This document shows, piece after piece, positions 6,293-13,483 of a DNA stretch of 19,542 nucleotides. Under the pieces are notes generated by a model. The model saw nothing but the letters and a program-made list of their open reading frames with translations. It ran no database searches and was not told where the DNA came from. Source of the DNA: Thermohalobaculum sp035512995 (lineage in GTDB: Bacteria; Pseudomonadota; Alphaproteobacteria; Rhodobacterales; Rhodobacteraceae); contig DATKCY010000206.1 of NCBI GenBank assembly GCA_035512995.1, positions 1 to 19,542 of the forward strand, given 5' to 3'. A program made the translations under genes and the position numbers. Position 1 is the first letter of the stretch. Every line of letters begins with the position of its first letter.

Positions 6293-6759
6293 GGCGCCTC
6301 CTGCGCGGGGCTGCCGCCGTCGCCCTCGGCGCCCTCGTCTTCCTGATCGGTGTCGCCGTCGTCATGCGCGTCGCGGGCTCGGACGCCGGCGCATGGCACG
6401 TGCCCCTGACCACGGCCGAGCGGCCCGGCGCGCCGAACGACTTCCTGGCGGCGACGCCCGGCTACACCGCAGCCACGCCTGACCTCAAGCTCGAGCCGGG
6501 TGACGGCGACGCCGAGTGGCTTCGGGCGCTCGACGCCGTCGCGATGGCCGAGCCGCGGGTCGAGCGGCTGGCCGGCGGCCCGGCCGAAGGCCGCATCACC
6601 TGGGTGCAGCGCTCCGCCGTCTTCGGCTTCCCCGACTACATCACGGCCGAGGCGCGCGGTGCCGACCGCGCGGTCTGGTCCCGCGCCCGCTACGGCCGAA
6701 ACGACTTCGGCGTCAACCGCGCCCGCGTCGAACGCTGGCTCGCCCGGCTCGGCGGCTGA
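6289..6759 (+). CDS. Membrane-anchored DUF1499 protein
   Basis: A 156-residue protein with one N-terminal hydrophobic segment (about residues 8-28, AVALGALVFLIGVAVVMRVA) followed by a DUF1499 domain. DUF1499 hallmarks are FGFPDYITAEA and, at the C-terminus, RYGRNDFGVNRARVERWLARL. Family function is unknown. The GTG start (6289-6291) overlaps the ispG TGA (6290-6292) as GTGA. No ribosome site is visible, so translation probably depends on coupling to ispG. Co-transcription with ispG is therefore likely, although no functional link to isoprenoid synthesis can be read from the sequence. The hydrophobic segment could be an uncleaved signal anchor. Confidence 0.82.
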   Translation: MRRLLRGAAAVALGALVFLIGVAVVMRVAGSDAGAWHVPLTTAERPGAPNDFLAATPGYTAATPDLKLEPGDGDAEWLRALDAVAMAEPRVERLAGGPAEGRITWVQRSAVFGFPDYITAEARGADRAVWSRARYGRNDFGVNRARVERWLARLGG

Positions 6760-6838
6760 AGCCGCGCCCGGGGTCCTCCGGGGCTGCGATGATGCGTAGC
6801 CTTCGGATCACGTCCGGGGCTGCCCGGCCCCGCTCGCG

Positions 6839-6866
6839 TTGACAATCCCGGCGGCGCGGCTCTACT
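6839..6866 (+). promoter_or_regulatory. Promoter of the ABC importer operon
   Basis: A perfect TTGACA (6839-6844), a 16-base spacer and TCTACT (6861-6866). The expected start is near 6873, giving a leader of about 37 bases with AGAGGA before the ATG at 6910. Confidence 0.6.
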
Positions 6867-6909
6867 CGGGCCGAGCCGGACCCCGGCGCACCGCCAGAGG
6901 ATTCTCGCC

Positions 6910-8085
6910 ATGCCCCGCCGCCCGCTCCGCACCGCCGCCCTCGCCGCCGTCGGTATCGTCGTCGGCTGGTCGGCGCTGGCCGAGACCGTCCGAATCGGCG
7001 TGATCGCCCCGTTCTCGGGCCCCTTCGCCCGCTATGGCGAGCAGTTCCAGCAGGCGGTCGAGACCTATGTCGCGCTGAACGGCGACGATCCGGGCGGGCA
7101 TCAGGTCGAGTGGCTCTGGCGCGATTCCGGGGGGCCGGACCCGGGGCGGGCCAAGGCGCTGGCGCGCGAACTGATCGTCAGCGACGGCGTTGACTACCTC
7201 GCCGGCTTCACCTTCACGCCGAACGCGATGGCGGTCGCGCCGCTGATCACGCAGGCCGAGATCCCGACGGTCATCTTCAACGCCGCGACCTCGACGATCA
7301 CCGAGGCCTCGCCCTTCTTCGTGCGCGCCTCGCACACGCTCGCCCAGCTCGCCGCGCCCGCCGCCCGGCATGCCCATGGCGAGGGGGCGCGCAAGGTCGT
7401 GACCGCCGTCACCGACTATGCGCCGGGCCACAATGCCGAGGAGGCGTTCACGGCCGCGTTCGAGGCCGAGGGCGGCGAGGTGCTCGACCGCATCCGGATG
7501 CCGCTCAAGACCACCGACTTCGCGCCCTTCGTGCAGCGGATCAAGGACTCCGGTGCCGACGCCGTCTTCGTGTTCCTCCCCGTCGGCCCGCCGACCTTCG
7601 CCTTCGTCAAGGCATACAACGACAACGCGCTGGCCGACGCCGGGATCACCTTCTACGGCACCGGCGAGACCGACGAGACGACGCTGGAGGCCCTGGGCGA
7701 CGCGGCGCTGGGGCTGACGACGCTCTACCACTACTCGGCCGCGCACGACTCGCCCGAGAACGCGGCGTTCCAGGCAAAGCTTGCCGAGCTCCACCCCGGC
7801 GCCATCGCGAACTTCATGTCGGTCGGCGCCTATGACGGCGCGCACCTGCTCTGGACGATGATCGAGGCTGCGGGCGGCTCCGACCCGGAGGCTGCGATCG
7901 AGGCGGTCGAGGGGCTCGAATGGACGAGCCCCCGCGGGCCGCTGAAGCTGGATCCGGAAACGCGGCACGTGACCCAGAACGTCTATGTCCGCCGGGTCGA
8001 ACGGGACGCGGAGACGGGCAGGCTGGTCAACCGCGAGGTCGAGACGCTGCCCGACCAGCCCGACTGGGGCCTCGTCGGCGACTGA
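6910..8085 (+). CDS. Branched-chain amino acid-type ABC substrate-binding protein
   Basis: A 391-residue periplasmic binding protein of the LivJ/LivK (Peripla_BP_6) family. Residues 1-24 are a signal peptide (MPRRPLRTAALAAVGIVVG, then WSALA), with likely cleavage before E25. The mature protein opens with VRIGVIAPFSGPFARYGEQF, the standard first strand and helix of the family. VDYLAGFTFTPNAMAVAPLI and ADAVFVFLPVGPPTFAFVKA fit the two-lobed fold. Homologues carry branched-chain amino acids, amides, urea or aromatic acids. Specificity cannot be read here and no catabolic gene is adjacent. It is the first gene of the livKHMGF-type operon and is followed after 16 bases by livH. Confidence 0.92.
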   Translation: MPRRPLRTAALAAVGIVVGWSALAETVRIGVIAPFSGPFARYGEQFQQAVETYVALNGDDPGGHQVEWLWRDSGGPDPGRAKALARELIVSDGVDYLAGFTFTPNAMAVAPLITQAEIPTVIFNAATSTITEASPFFVRASHTLAQLAAPAARHAHGEGARKVVTAVTDYAPGHNAEEAFTAAFEAEGGEVLDRIRMPLKTTDFAPFVQRIKDSGADAVFVFLPVGPPTFAFVKAYNDNALADAGITFYGTGETDETTLEALGDAALGLTTLYHYSAAHDSPENAAFQAKLAELHPGAIANFMSVGAYDGAHLLWTMIEAAGGSDPEAAIEAVEGLEWTSPRGPLKLDPETRHVTQNVYVRRVERDAETGRLVNREVETLPDQPDWGLVGD

Positions 8086-8101
8086 GCCGGCGGCGACGCC
8101 C

Positions 8102-8962
8102 ATGTCGATCCTGCTCGCGATCCTGGTCGACGGCGTCGCCTACGGCATGATCCTGTTCCTGATCTCGGTCGGGCTGAGCGTCACGATGGGCCTGATGCGG
8201 GTCATCAATCTCGCCCATGGCGGCTTCGCCCTGATCGGGGGCGCGCTCGCGCATCTGGCGCTGATCCGGCTCGGCCTGCCGTGGGCCGTGGCGGCGGGGC
8301 TCGGCGTGCTCGGCACCGTCGCCGTCGCGGTTGTCCTCGAGCGGGCCTTCTACCGCCACATCTACGGGCGCCCCGAGCTCGAGCAGGTGCTGGCGACGGT
8401 CGGCCTGGCCTTCCTGATGATCGCGAGCGTCAACCTCGCGCTCGGATCGAGCCTGCTCGCGTTGCCGGCGCCGGAGTGGATGCGCGGCTCGGTCGACCTC
8501 GGTGTCCGCACGCTGCCGGTCCATCGCGTGGTCGTGCTGGCGGCGGGCGCGGCGATCGCGCTCGCCCTCTGGGCGCTGGTCGAGCGGAGCCGCTTCGGCA
8601 TCCGGCTCCGCGCCGCCGTCGACGACGCGCGCGCGGCATCGGCGCTCGGCATCGACACCGGCCGCGTCTATGCGGCGGCCTTCGCCCTCGGCGCCGGGCT
8701 CGCGGCGCTCGGCGGCATCCTCGGCGCCGAGCTGCTGCCGATCGAGGCCTATTACCCGCTCCGCTATCTGGTCCTGTTCCTGTTCGTCGTCGCGGTCGGC
8801 GGCATGGGATCGATCGCCGGGTCGCTCGCCGCGGCGCTGGCGCTCGGCGTCCTCGACACGGCCGCGCGCTATCTGGTGCCGGACTTCGGCACGATCTTCT
8901 TCTATCTGGGCACGATGGCGATCCTCGCGGTCCGGCCGCGCGGGCTGCTCGGACGCGCGTGA
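8102..8962 (+). CDS. livH: Branched-chain amino acid ABC permease LivH-type
   Basis: A 286-residue inner-membrane permease with about eight hydrophobic helices (for example ILVDGVAYGMILFLISVGLS and YLVLFLFVVAVGGMGSIAGS). The LivH signature LMRVINLAHGGFALIGG (about residues 33-49) and the cytoplasmic coupling loop with RLRAAVDDARAASALGIDT (about 166-184) are both present. That loop contacts the ATPase subunit. It pairs with LivM to form the channel. The ATG at 8102 lies 16 bases after the binding-protein stop with only a weak ribosome site. Its stop overlaps the livM start. Confidence 0.93.
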   Translation: MSILLAILVDGVAYGMILFLISVGLSVTMGLMRVINLAHGGFALIGGALAHLALIRLGLPWAVAAGLGVLGTVAVAVVLERAFYRHIYGRPELEQVLATVGLAFLMIASVNLALGSSLLALPAPEWMRGSVDLGVRTLPVHRVVVLAAGAAIALALWALVERSRFGIRLRAAVDDARAASALGIDTGRVYAAAFALGAGLAALGGILGAELLPIEAYYPLRYLVLFLFVVAVGGMGSIAGSLAAALALGVLDTAARYLVPDFGTIFFYLGTMAILAVRPRGLLGRA

Positions 8963-9879
8963 GGCTCGCACTCGATCTCGCGCTCCTCGCCGGGGCGCTG
9001 GGGCTGATGTGGATCGTGCCCGACCAGCTCGCCTTCCTGACGCGCGTGCTGATCATGATCCTGCTCGTGCTCTCGCTCGACCTCGTGGTGGGCTTTGCCG
9101 GGATCGCGACGCTGGGGCAGGCGGCGATGTTCGGCAGCGGCGCCTACGCCGCGGCGCTCTTCGCGCTTCATGTGAGCGCCGAGCCGCTCAGCGGTCTGGT
9201 CGTCGGCATGGCCGCCGCGGCGGGGGTTGCTTTCGTCTCGGGGCTCGCCCTGCTCCGGGCAAAGGCGCTGACCCTCCTCGTGCTGACCATAGCCGTCGCC
9301 GAGGTGCTGCAGGAGGTGGCGAACCAGGCCGACACCGTCACCGGCGGCGCGGACGGGCTCGGCGGCTATCTGATGGCCCCGCTGCTCGGCGCCGAGTTCG
9401 ACCTCTGGGGACGCACCGGATATCTCTACGCGCTCGGCGTGCTCGCGCTTTGCTTCGCCTTTGCCCGGCGGCTGGCGGGCTCGCCGCTCGGGCTCGCCCT
9501 CCGGGGCATTCGCGAGGCGCCCGATCGGATGCACGCGCTCGGCACGCCGGTCTACTGGCGGCTGGTCACGGTCTACACGCTGGCAGGCGGGCTCGCGGGG
9601 GCGGCCGGGGCCCTGTCGGCGCAGACGACGGAGCTCGTGAGCCCTGCCGCCTTCGACTTCTCGCTGTCGGCCGAGGCGCTGATCATGCTCATCCTCGGCG
9701 GCACCGGGCGGCTCTACGGCGCGATCCTCGGCACCGTCCTCTTCATGGCGGTCCACCATTTCGCCGCCGCCGTCGACCCGTTCAACTGGCTGTTCGCGAT
9801 CGGGGCGCTGGTGCTGGCCGTCGTCTTCCTCGCCCCCGCGGGCCTCGTCTCGCTCGCCGACCGGTGGGTGCGGCGGTGA
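8959..9879 (+). CDS. livM: Branched-chain amino acid ABC permease LivM-type
   Basis: A 306-residue inner-membrane permease, the partner of LivH. LivM-type motifs include LDLVVGFAGIATLGQAAMFG (about residues 35-54), VTGGADGLGG and the coupling loop LALRGIREAPDRMHALGT. The C-terminal EALIMLILGGTGRLYGAILG is also characteristic. The GTG start (8959-8961) overlaps the livH stop as GTGA. Its own stop overlaps the livG start the same way. It lacks the extra N-terminal region of the longer E. coli LivM, which is common in shorter family members. Confidence 0.93.
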   Translation: MRLALDLALLAGALGLMWIVPDQLAFLTRVLIMILLVLSLDLVVGFAGIATLGQAAMFGSGAYAAALFALHVSAEPLSGLVVGMAAAAGVAFVSGLALLRAKALTLLVLTIAVAEVLQEVANQADTVTGGADGLGGYLMAPLLGAEFDLWGRTGYLYALGVLALCFAFARRLAGSPLGLALRGIREAPDRMHALGTPVYWRLVTVYTLAGGLAGAAGALSAQTTELVSPAAFDFSLSAEALIMLILGGTGRLYGAILGTVLFMAVHHFAAAVDPFNWLFAIGALVLAVVFLAPAGLVSLADRWVRR

Positions 9880-10622
9880 CGGGGCTCGAGGCGCAGGGGA
9901 TCGTCAAGCGCTATGGCGGGCTGACCGTCGCCGACCGCGTGGACCTGGCCCTGCCGCCGGGCCGCCGCGTGGCGCTGATCGGGCCGAACGGCGCGGGCAA
10001 GACGACGCTGGCGGACATCCTGACCGGCATCACGGCGCCGAGCGCGGGCCGGGTGCTGCTCGACGGCGCCGACATCACCGCGCTTGACGAGGCGCGGCGG
10101 GTCCGTGCCGGCATTGCCAAGACCTTCCAGATCACGGCGCTCTTCCCCGGCCTCAGCCTGCGCGACAACCTGCGCCTCGCCCTGATCGAGCGCCGGCGCG
10201 AGAGCTGGCGTCCTTTCGCCCGTGTCGGCGAGAACCCCGAGGTCGAGGCGGAGGCCGCCGCGCTCCTCGCGGACTTCGACCTGACCGGCGCCGCCGACCG
10301 GCGAACCGGCGACCTGCCCTACGGCGCGCAGCGGCTGGCCGACATCGCGCTGGCGCTGGCGCTGAGGCCCCGCGTCCTGATTCTCGACGAGCCTTCTGCG
10401 GGCGTGCCGGCGGGGGAGCGCGCGCGCCTGCTGGACGTGCTGGCGGCGCTGCCGTCGGACCTCGCCGTGCTGATCATCGAGCACGACATGGACCTCGTCT
10501 TCCGGCTTGCCGAGCGGATCGTGGTGCTCGTGGAGGGCGCCGTGCTGGCCGAGGGGCCGCCCGAGGCGATCGCCGCCGACGCCCGCGTGCGCGAGCTCTA
10601 CCTGGGCGCCCGCCATGGCTGA
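9876..10622 (+). CDS. livG: Branched-chain amino acid ABC ATPase LivG-type
   Basis: A 248-residue cytoplasmic ATPase. Walker A is GPNGAGKTT (about residues 36-44). The Q-loop region is KTFQITALFPGLSLRDNL. The signature is the LivG-style variant LPYGAQRLADIA rather than LSGGQ. Walker B is VLILDEPSAG and the switch histidine is in IIEHDMDLVF. The GTG start (9876-9878) overlaps the livM stop. Length is normal for the family. It should act as a heterodimer with LivF. Confidence 0.94.
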   Translation: MTGLEAQGIVKRYGGLTVADRVDLALPPGRRVALIGPNGAGKTTLADILTGITAPSAGRVLLDGADITALDEARRVRAGIAKTFQITALFPGLSLRDNLRLALIERRRESWRPFARVGENPEVEAEAAALLADFDLTGAADRRTGDLPYGAQRLADIALALALRPRVLILDEPSAGVPAGERARLLDVLAALPSDLAVLIIEHDMDLVFRLAERIVVLVEGAVLAEGPPEAIAADARVRELYLGARHG

Positions 10623-11328
10623 GCCGCTGCTCGCCTTCGAGGGCGTCAGCGCCGGCTACGGCGCCGGCCACGTGATCGAGGACGTCACGCTCGCGCTCGC
10701 GCCGGGCGAGCGGCTCGGCATGCTCGGCCGGAACGGCGCCGGCAAGACGACGCTGCTCCGCACGGCCCTCGGGCTCACGCGCCTCCACGCCGGGCGCATC
10801 CGGATCGGGGGCCGCGACATGAGCGGGCTGGCGCCGCATGCGCGGGCGCGCGCCGGCCTCGGCCTCGTGCCGCAGACGCGCGACATCTTCCCCTCGCTCA
10901 GCGTCGAGGAGAACCTGATCGCAGGCGCGCACGACGCGCGCCCCGACCTCGGCCGCGCATATGCCCTCTTCCCGCGCCTCGCCGAGCGGCGGCGGATCGG
11001 CGGCACCCGCCTCTCGGGCGGCGAGCAGCAGATGCTCGCGGTCGCCCGCACCCTGATGGGCCGCCCCCGGGTGCTGATGCTGGACGAGCCGCTCGAGGGA
11101 CTGGCGCCCGCGCTGTCGGACGAGCTGATGGCGGCGTTCGAGCGGCTTTCCGCGGAGGAGGGGCACGCCGTGCTGCTGGTCGAGTCCCGGATCGAGGCGG
11201 CACTGGCCTTCGCCGGCCGCATCGCGCTCCTCGACGCCGGCCGCCTGGCCTGGACCGGCCCGCCCGCCGAGCTCGAGCGCCGGCCCGATCTGCTCGAGCG
11301 CCACCTCGGCCTCGGCGCCGCCGGCTGA
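10615..11328 (+). CDS. livF: Branched-chain amino acid ABC ATPase LivF-type
   Basis: A 237-residue cytoplasmic ATPase. Walker A is GRNGAGKTT, the Q-loop VPQTRDIFPSLSVEENL, the signature LSGGEQQM and Walker B VLMLDEPLEG. At the switch position, where LivF proteins usually have VEQN, this one reads VESRIEAAL with serine at residue 191. The ATG (10615) overlaps the livG stop by eight bases, so translation is coupled. It is the last gene of the importer operon. A tRNA-Pro gene starts 44 bases after its stop, and I see no strong intrinsic terminator between them. Confidence 0.94.
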   Translation: MAEPLLAFEGVSAGYGAGHVIEDVTLALAPGERLGMLGRNGAGKTTLLRTALGLTRLHAGRIRIGGRDMSGLAPHARARAGLGLVPQTRDIFPSLSVEENLIAGAHDARPDLGRAYALFPRLAERRRIGGTRLSGGEQQMLAVARTLMGRPRVLMLDEPLEGLAPALSDELMAAFERLSAEEGHAVLLVESRIEAALAFAGRIALLDAGRLAWTGPPAELERRPDLLERHLGLGAAG

Positions 11329-11372
11329 GCCCATGGATTCCGCCACCGATCCGGGCTATTCCGGGCGCCGTT

Positions 11373-11449
11373 CGGGGCGTAGCGCAGCCTGGTAGCGCAT
11401 CTGCTTTGGGAGCAGAGGGTCGCCGGTTCGAATCCGGCCGCCCCGACCA
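11373..11449 (+). tRNA. tRNA-Pro (anticodon TGG)
   Basis: A complete cloverleaf of 77 bases including an encoded CCA. The acceptor CGGGGCG (11373-11379) pairs with CGCCCCG (11439-11445). The D-stem is GCGC/GCGC. The anticodon stem TCTGC/GCAGA encloses the loop TTTGGGA with anticodon TGG at 11407-11409. The T-stem GCCGG/CCGGC encloses TTCGAAT. The discriminator is A (11446), then CCA (11447-11449). It reads CCA and, by wobble, other proline codons. There is no integrase or duplicated 3' end nearby, so no sign that it serves as an attachment site. Confidence 0.97.
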
Positions 11450-11717
11450 GTTCTGTCACGCTCGAGCTTGGCGGAATCGCGGCTGGTCGCCGCGATGGAG
11501 TCATGCTGGGGCGCGGTGGCGGATCGAGTGCCCGGAGCGGCTCGCGTCGGGCGTGCGGCAAGGGACACTCCTTGCTGGGGAGAAGCCCCAGGGGGGCTTC
11601 TGGTCGAGCGTTCGCCATAGTCCCATCCGCGTCGATGACGCGCTCCGCGGTCGCGCTGGCGCGCGTTCATCGACCCGGCCCGGACTGCGGCCCTGCCGGC
11701 GTCGGGGGCGGCGTCTT
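11450..11717. other. Intergenic stretch with one hairpin
   Basis: About 270 bases between the tRNA and the thioesterase stop codon. I see no gene. The one clear structure is a perfect nine-base stem AGAAGCCCC (11581-11589) with GGGGCTTCT (11593-11601) and a three-base loop. It lacks a T-tract on either strand. It could act as a weak, bidirectional transcript end for the converging tRNA and thioesterase units. Confidence 0.4.
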
Positions 11718-12155
11718 TCAGCCGGGCCGCACCAGTTCCCCGAGCGCCGCGCGCATGCCCGCGGGCAGGGGCTGCGGGCGGCGGTCGTCGCGGCCGACAT
11801 GGACGTGGGTGAAGCTGCCGGCGGCGGCGGCGGTCCCGGCGCCCTCACCGAAGACGCCGATCTCGTAGGTCACCGACGAGGTGCCGAGGCGGGAGACGGC
11901 GAGCCCCGCCTCGAGCGGGGCGGGGAAGGCCAGCGGGGCGAAGTAGCGGCAGCGGGTCTCGACCACCAGGTTGATCGCCTCGCCCGCGTGGATGTCGAGG
12001 AATCCCTGCTCGACCAGCCAGCCGTTCACGGCCGTGTCGAAGAACGCGTAGTAGCGGACGTTGTTGATGTGACCGTAGGCGTCGTTGTCCGACCAGCGCG
12101 TGGTGATCGGGCGGAACAGCCGATAGGCGCTGCGACCGGGCGCAGGCTCCTTCAT
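11718..12155 (-). CDS. Acyl-CoA thioesterase, 4HBT hotdog family
   Basis: A 145-residue hotdog-fold protein, probably hydrolysing acyl-CoA to free acid and CoA. The active-site helix region WSDNDAYGHINNVRYYAFFD (residues 21-40) carries the family pattern DxxGHxNN with candidate catalytic D25. VVETRCRYFAPLAFPAPLEA and TSSVTYEIGVF form the following strands. It resembles YbgC/FadM-type thioesterases; the substrate is unknown. The ATG at 12155-12153 has no visible ribosome site and lies in the loop of a 12-base stem. It is downstream of the GlxA-type regulator on the same strand with a 94-base gap, so co-transcription is possible. Confidence 0.9.
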   Translation of the reverse strand: MKEPAPGRSAYRLFRPITTRWSDNDAYGHINNVRYYAFFDTAVNGWLVEQGFLDIHAGEAINLVVETRCRYFAPLAFPAPLEAGLAVSRLGTSSVTYEIGVFGEGAGTAAAAGSFTHVHVGRDDRRPQPLPAGMRAALGELVRPG

Positions 12156-12200
12156 GCGGAAAGGTCGGGCCTGCGCCCGGGAATCCCGCGTCCCGGGCGC
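12136..12200 (-). promoter_or_regulatory. Competing hairpins around thioesterase start
   Basis: In transcript order, arm A (12200-12191) pairs perfectly with arm B (12182-12173), giving a ten-base stem and an eight-base loop before the start codon. Alternatively, arm B (12180-12169) pairs perfectly with arm C (12147-12136), giving a 12-base stem whose 21-base loop holds the ATG at 12155-12153. The two stems share 12173-12180 and cannot form together. This geometry resembles a translational switch or attenuator, but no ligand or leader peptide is recognisable. Confidence 0.4.
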
Positions 12201-12249
12201 CGGGGCTGCGCGGGGTATGGCGGGCGGCGTCCGGCCCGGGGAGCGTTCG

Positions 12250-13296
12250 TCACGTCTGCCGGGCCCGCTCGGCCGCGCCCGGCACCTTCACGACGCCGGT
12301 GTCGGCCTTCGAGGCGCCCGTCTCGGTCGGGGCGCCGCGCTCGCGGTAGGGGGTGCGGTTGAAGTGCGCGCGGTAGCACTTGGAGAAATGCGACGGCGAG
12401 GTGAAGCCGCAGGCGAGCGCCACGTTGATCACGCTCATGTCGGTCTGCAGGAGCAGGTTCCGCGCCTTCTCGAGCCTCAGCTCCATGTAGTAGCGCTTGG
12501 GGCTGCGGTTCAGATAGCGGCGGAACAGCCGCTCGAGCTGGCGGGTCGACATGCCGACCGAGCGGGCGAGGTCCGCCGGGCTGATCGGCTCCTCGATCGA
12601 CTGCTCCATCGTCTGGATGATCTGCACGAGCTTCGGGTGGCGCACGCCGATGCGCGCCGGCACGCTGAGGCGCTGCTCGTCGTGGACCGAGCGCACGGGC
12701 GTGTGGATCAACGTGTCGGCCACCAGGCTCGCGAGGTCGGTGCCGTGCTCCTCGGCGATCACGTGCAGAATCATGTCGGCCGAGGAGGTGCCTCCGGCCG
12801 AGGTGATCAGCCCGTCGTCGTCGACATAGAGGAGGTTCAGCAGCTCGACGTCGGGGAAGTCCTCGGCGAAGGCGGCCTGGTTCTCCCAGTGGATCGTCGC
12901 GCGCCTGCCCTCGAGGAGGCCGGCGCGGGCCAGCACGTGCGCGCCGGTGCAGACGGCGCCGAGGCCGGCGCCGCGGCGCGCCTCGCGCCTGAGCCAGGTC
13001 AGCACGGGCTTCGAGGCCGCGCGCTCGAGCCCGAAGCCCGAGCAGACGATGATCGTCGCGTCGCGCGGCACCTCCTCGAGCCCGCCGTCGACCACGAGCG
13101 CCGCGCCGTTCGAGGCCTCGACCGGTTCGCCGGTCTCGGACACCAGCCGCCAGGCGTAGAGCGGCCGGCGCGCGACGCGGTTCGCGAGCCTCAGCGGCTC
13201 GACCGCGGCCGCGAACGCCATCATCGAGAACTTCGCCGACAGCAGAAAGACGAACTGACGCGTCCGCTCCCCCGGTGCCGTCGCTGCCTGTCTCAT
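12250..13296 (-). CDS. GlxA-family AraC-type regulator (GbdR/ArgR-like)
   Basis: A 348-residue regulator with a DJ-1/PfpI-like N-terminal domain (about residues 12-180: QFVFLLSAKFSMMAFAAAVE, AVCTGAHVLARAGLLEGRRA) and a C-terminal AraC double helix-turn-helix (SPADLARSVGMSTRQLERLF, then VALACGFTSPSHFSKCYRAH). The FVFLL...MMAFAAAVEPLRLANR opening is typical of the GbdR/CdhR/ArgR group that senses glycine betaine, carnitine or arginine. The effector here is unknown and no such catabolic genes are adjacent. I chose ATG 13296-13294 (GGAAG five bases upstream). ATG 13326 is a less likely alternative, and a TTG at 13383 overlaps a possible TTGACG -35. It is divergent from the DAHP synthase. Confidence 0.85.
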   Translation of the reverse strand: MRQAATAPGERTRQFVFLLSAKFSMMAFAAAVEPLRLANRVARRPLYAWRLVSETGEPVEASNGAALVVDGGLEEVPRDATIIVCSGFGLERAASKPVLTWLRREARRGAGLGAVCTGAHVLARAGLLEGRRATIHWENQAAFAEDFPDVELLNLLYVDDDGLITSAGGTSSADMILHVIAEEHGTDLASLVADTLIHTPVRSVHDEQRLSVPARIGVRHPKLVQIIQTMEQSIEEPISPADLARSVGMSTRQLERLFRRYLNRSPKRYYMELRLEKARNLLLQTDMSVINVALACGFTSPSHFSKCYRAHFNRTPYRERGAPTETGASKADTGVVKVPGAAERARQT

Positions 13297-13483
13297 GATC
13301 GCTTCCGCACCCGCGAAAGGTTGCATCGGACTATCGTTGTCCGGTCCGCTCCCAGACTTGGGCCGGGCGGAGGGCCCCGTCAAGCGCCGCGCCCGGTGCG
13401 GGCCGTGCAGGACTGGCCAGCGGGCGGGGGCTGCGTTATAGGGCGCGCGACGGCCATGCGACGGCCATGCATTGAGGCACGCG
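13297..13483. promoter_or_regulatory. Divergent promoter region, GlxA-type / DAHP synthase
   Basis: Plus strand: TGGCCA (13414-13419), a 17-base spacer, TATAGG (13437-13442), with an expected start near 13449. The leader carries a perfect tandem duplication of GCGACGGCCAT (13447-13468) and then GAGG (13474-13477) for the ATG at 13484. Minus strand: TTGACG (complement of 13378-13383) and a -10-like GATAGT (complement of 13330-13335) are not well spaced to each other, so the minus-strand promoter is uncertain. Confidence 0.4.

Noticed and set aside
11373..11449. tRNA-Pro as an integration site for a mobile element
   Set aside because: No integrase, no duplicated tRNA 3' end and no composition change are visible on either side.
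10656..11618. Minus-strand ORF containing VGAAGFEPATLCSQ
   Set aside because: This phrase is the well-known false protein read from the opposite strand of a tRNA gene. Here it is antisense to tRNA-Pro and livF.
13297..13383. Longer starts for the GlxA-type regulator (TTG 13383, ATG 13326)
   Set aside because: The TTG coincides with a possible -35 element, and ATG 13326 lacks a well-placed ribosome site; ATG 13296 has GGAAG and leads directly into the conserved domain.
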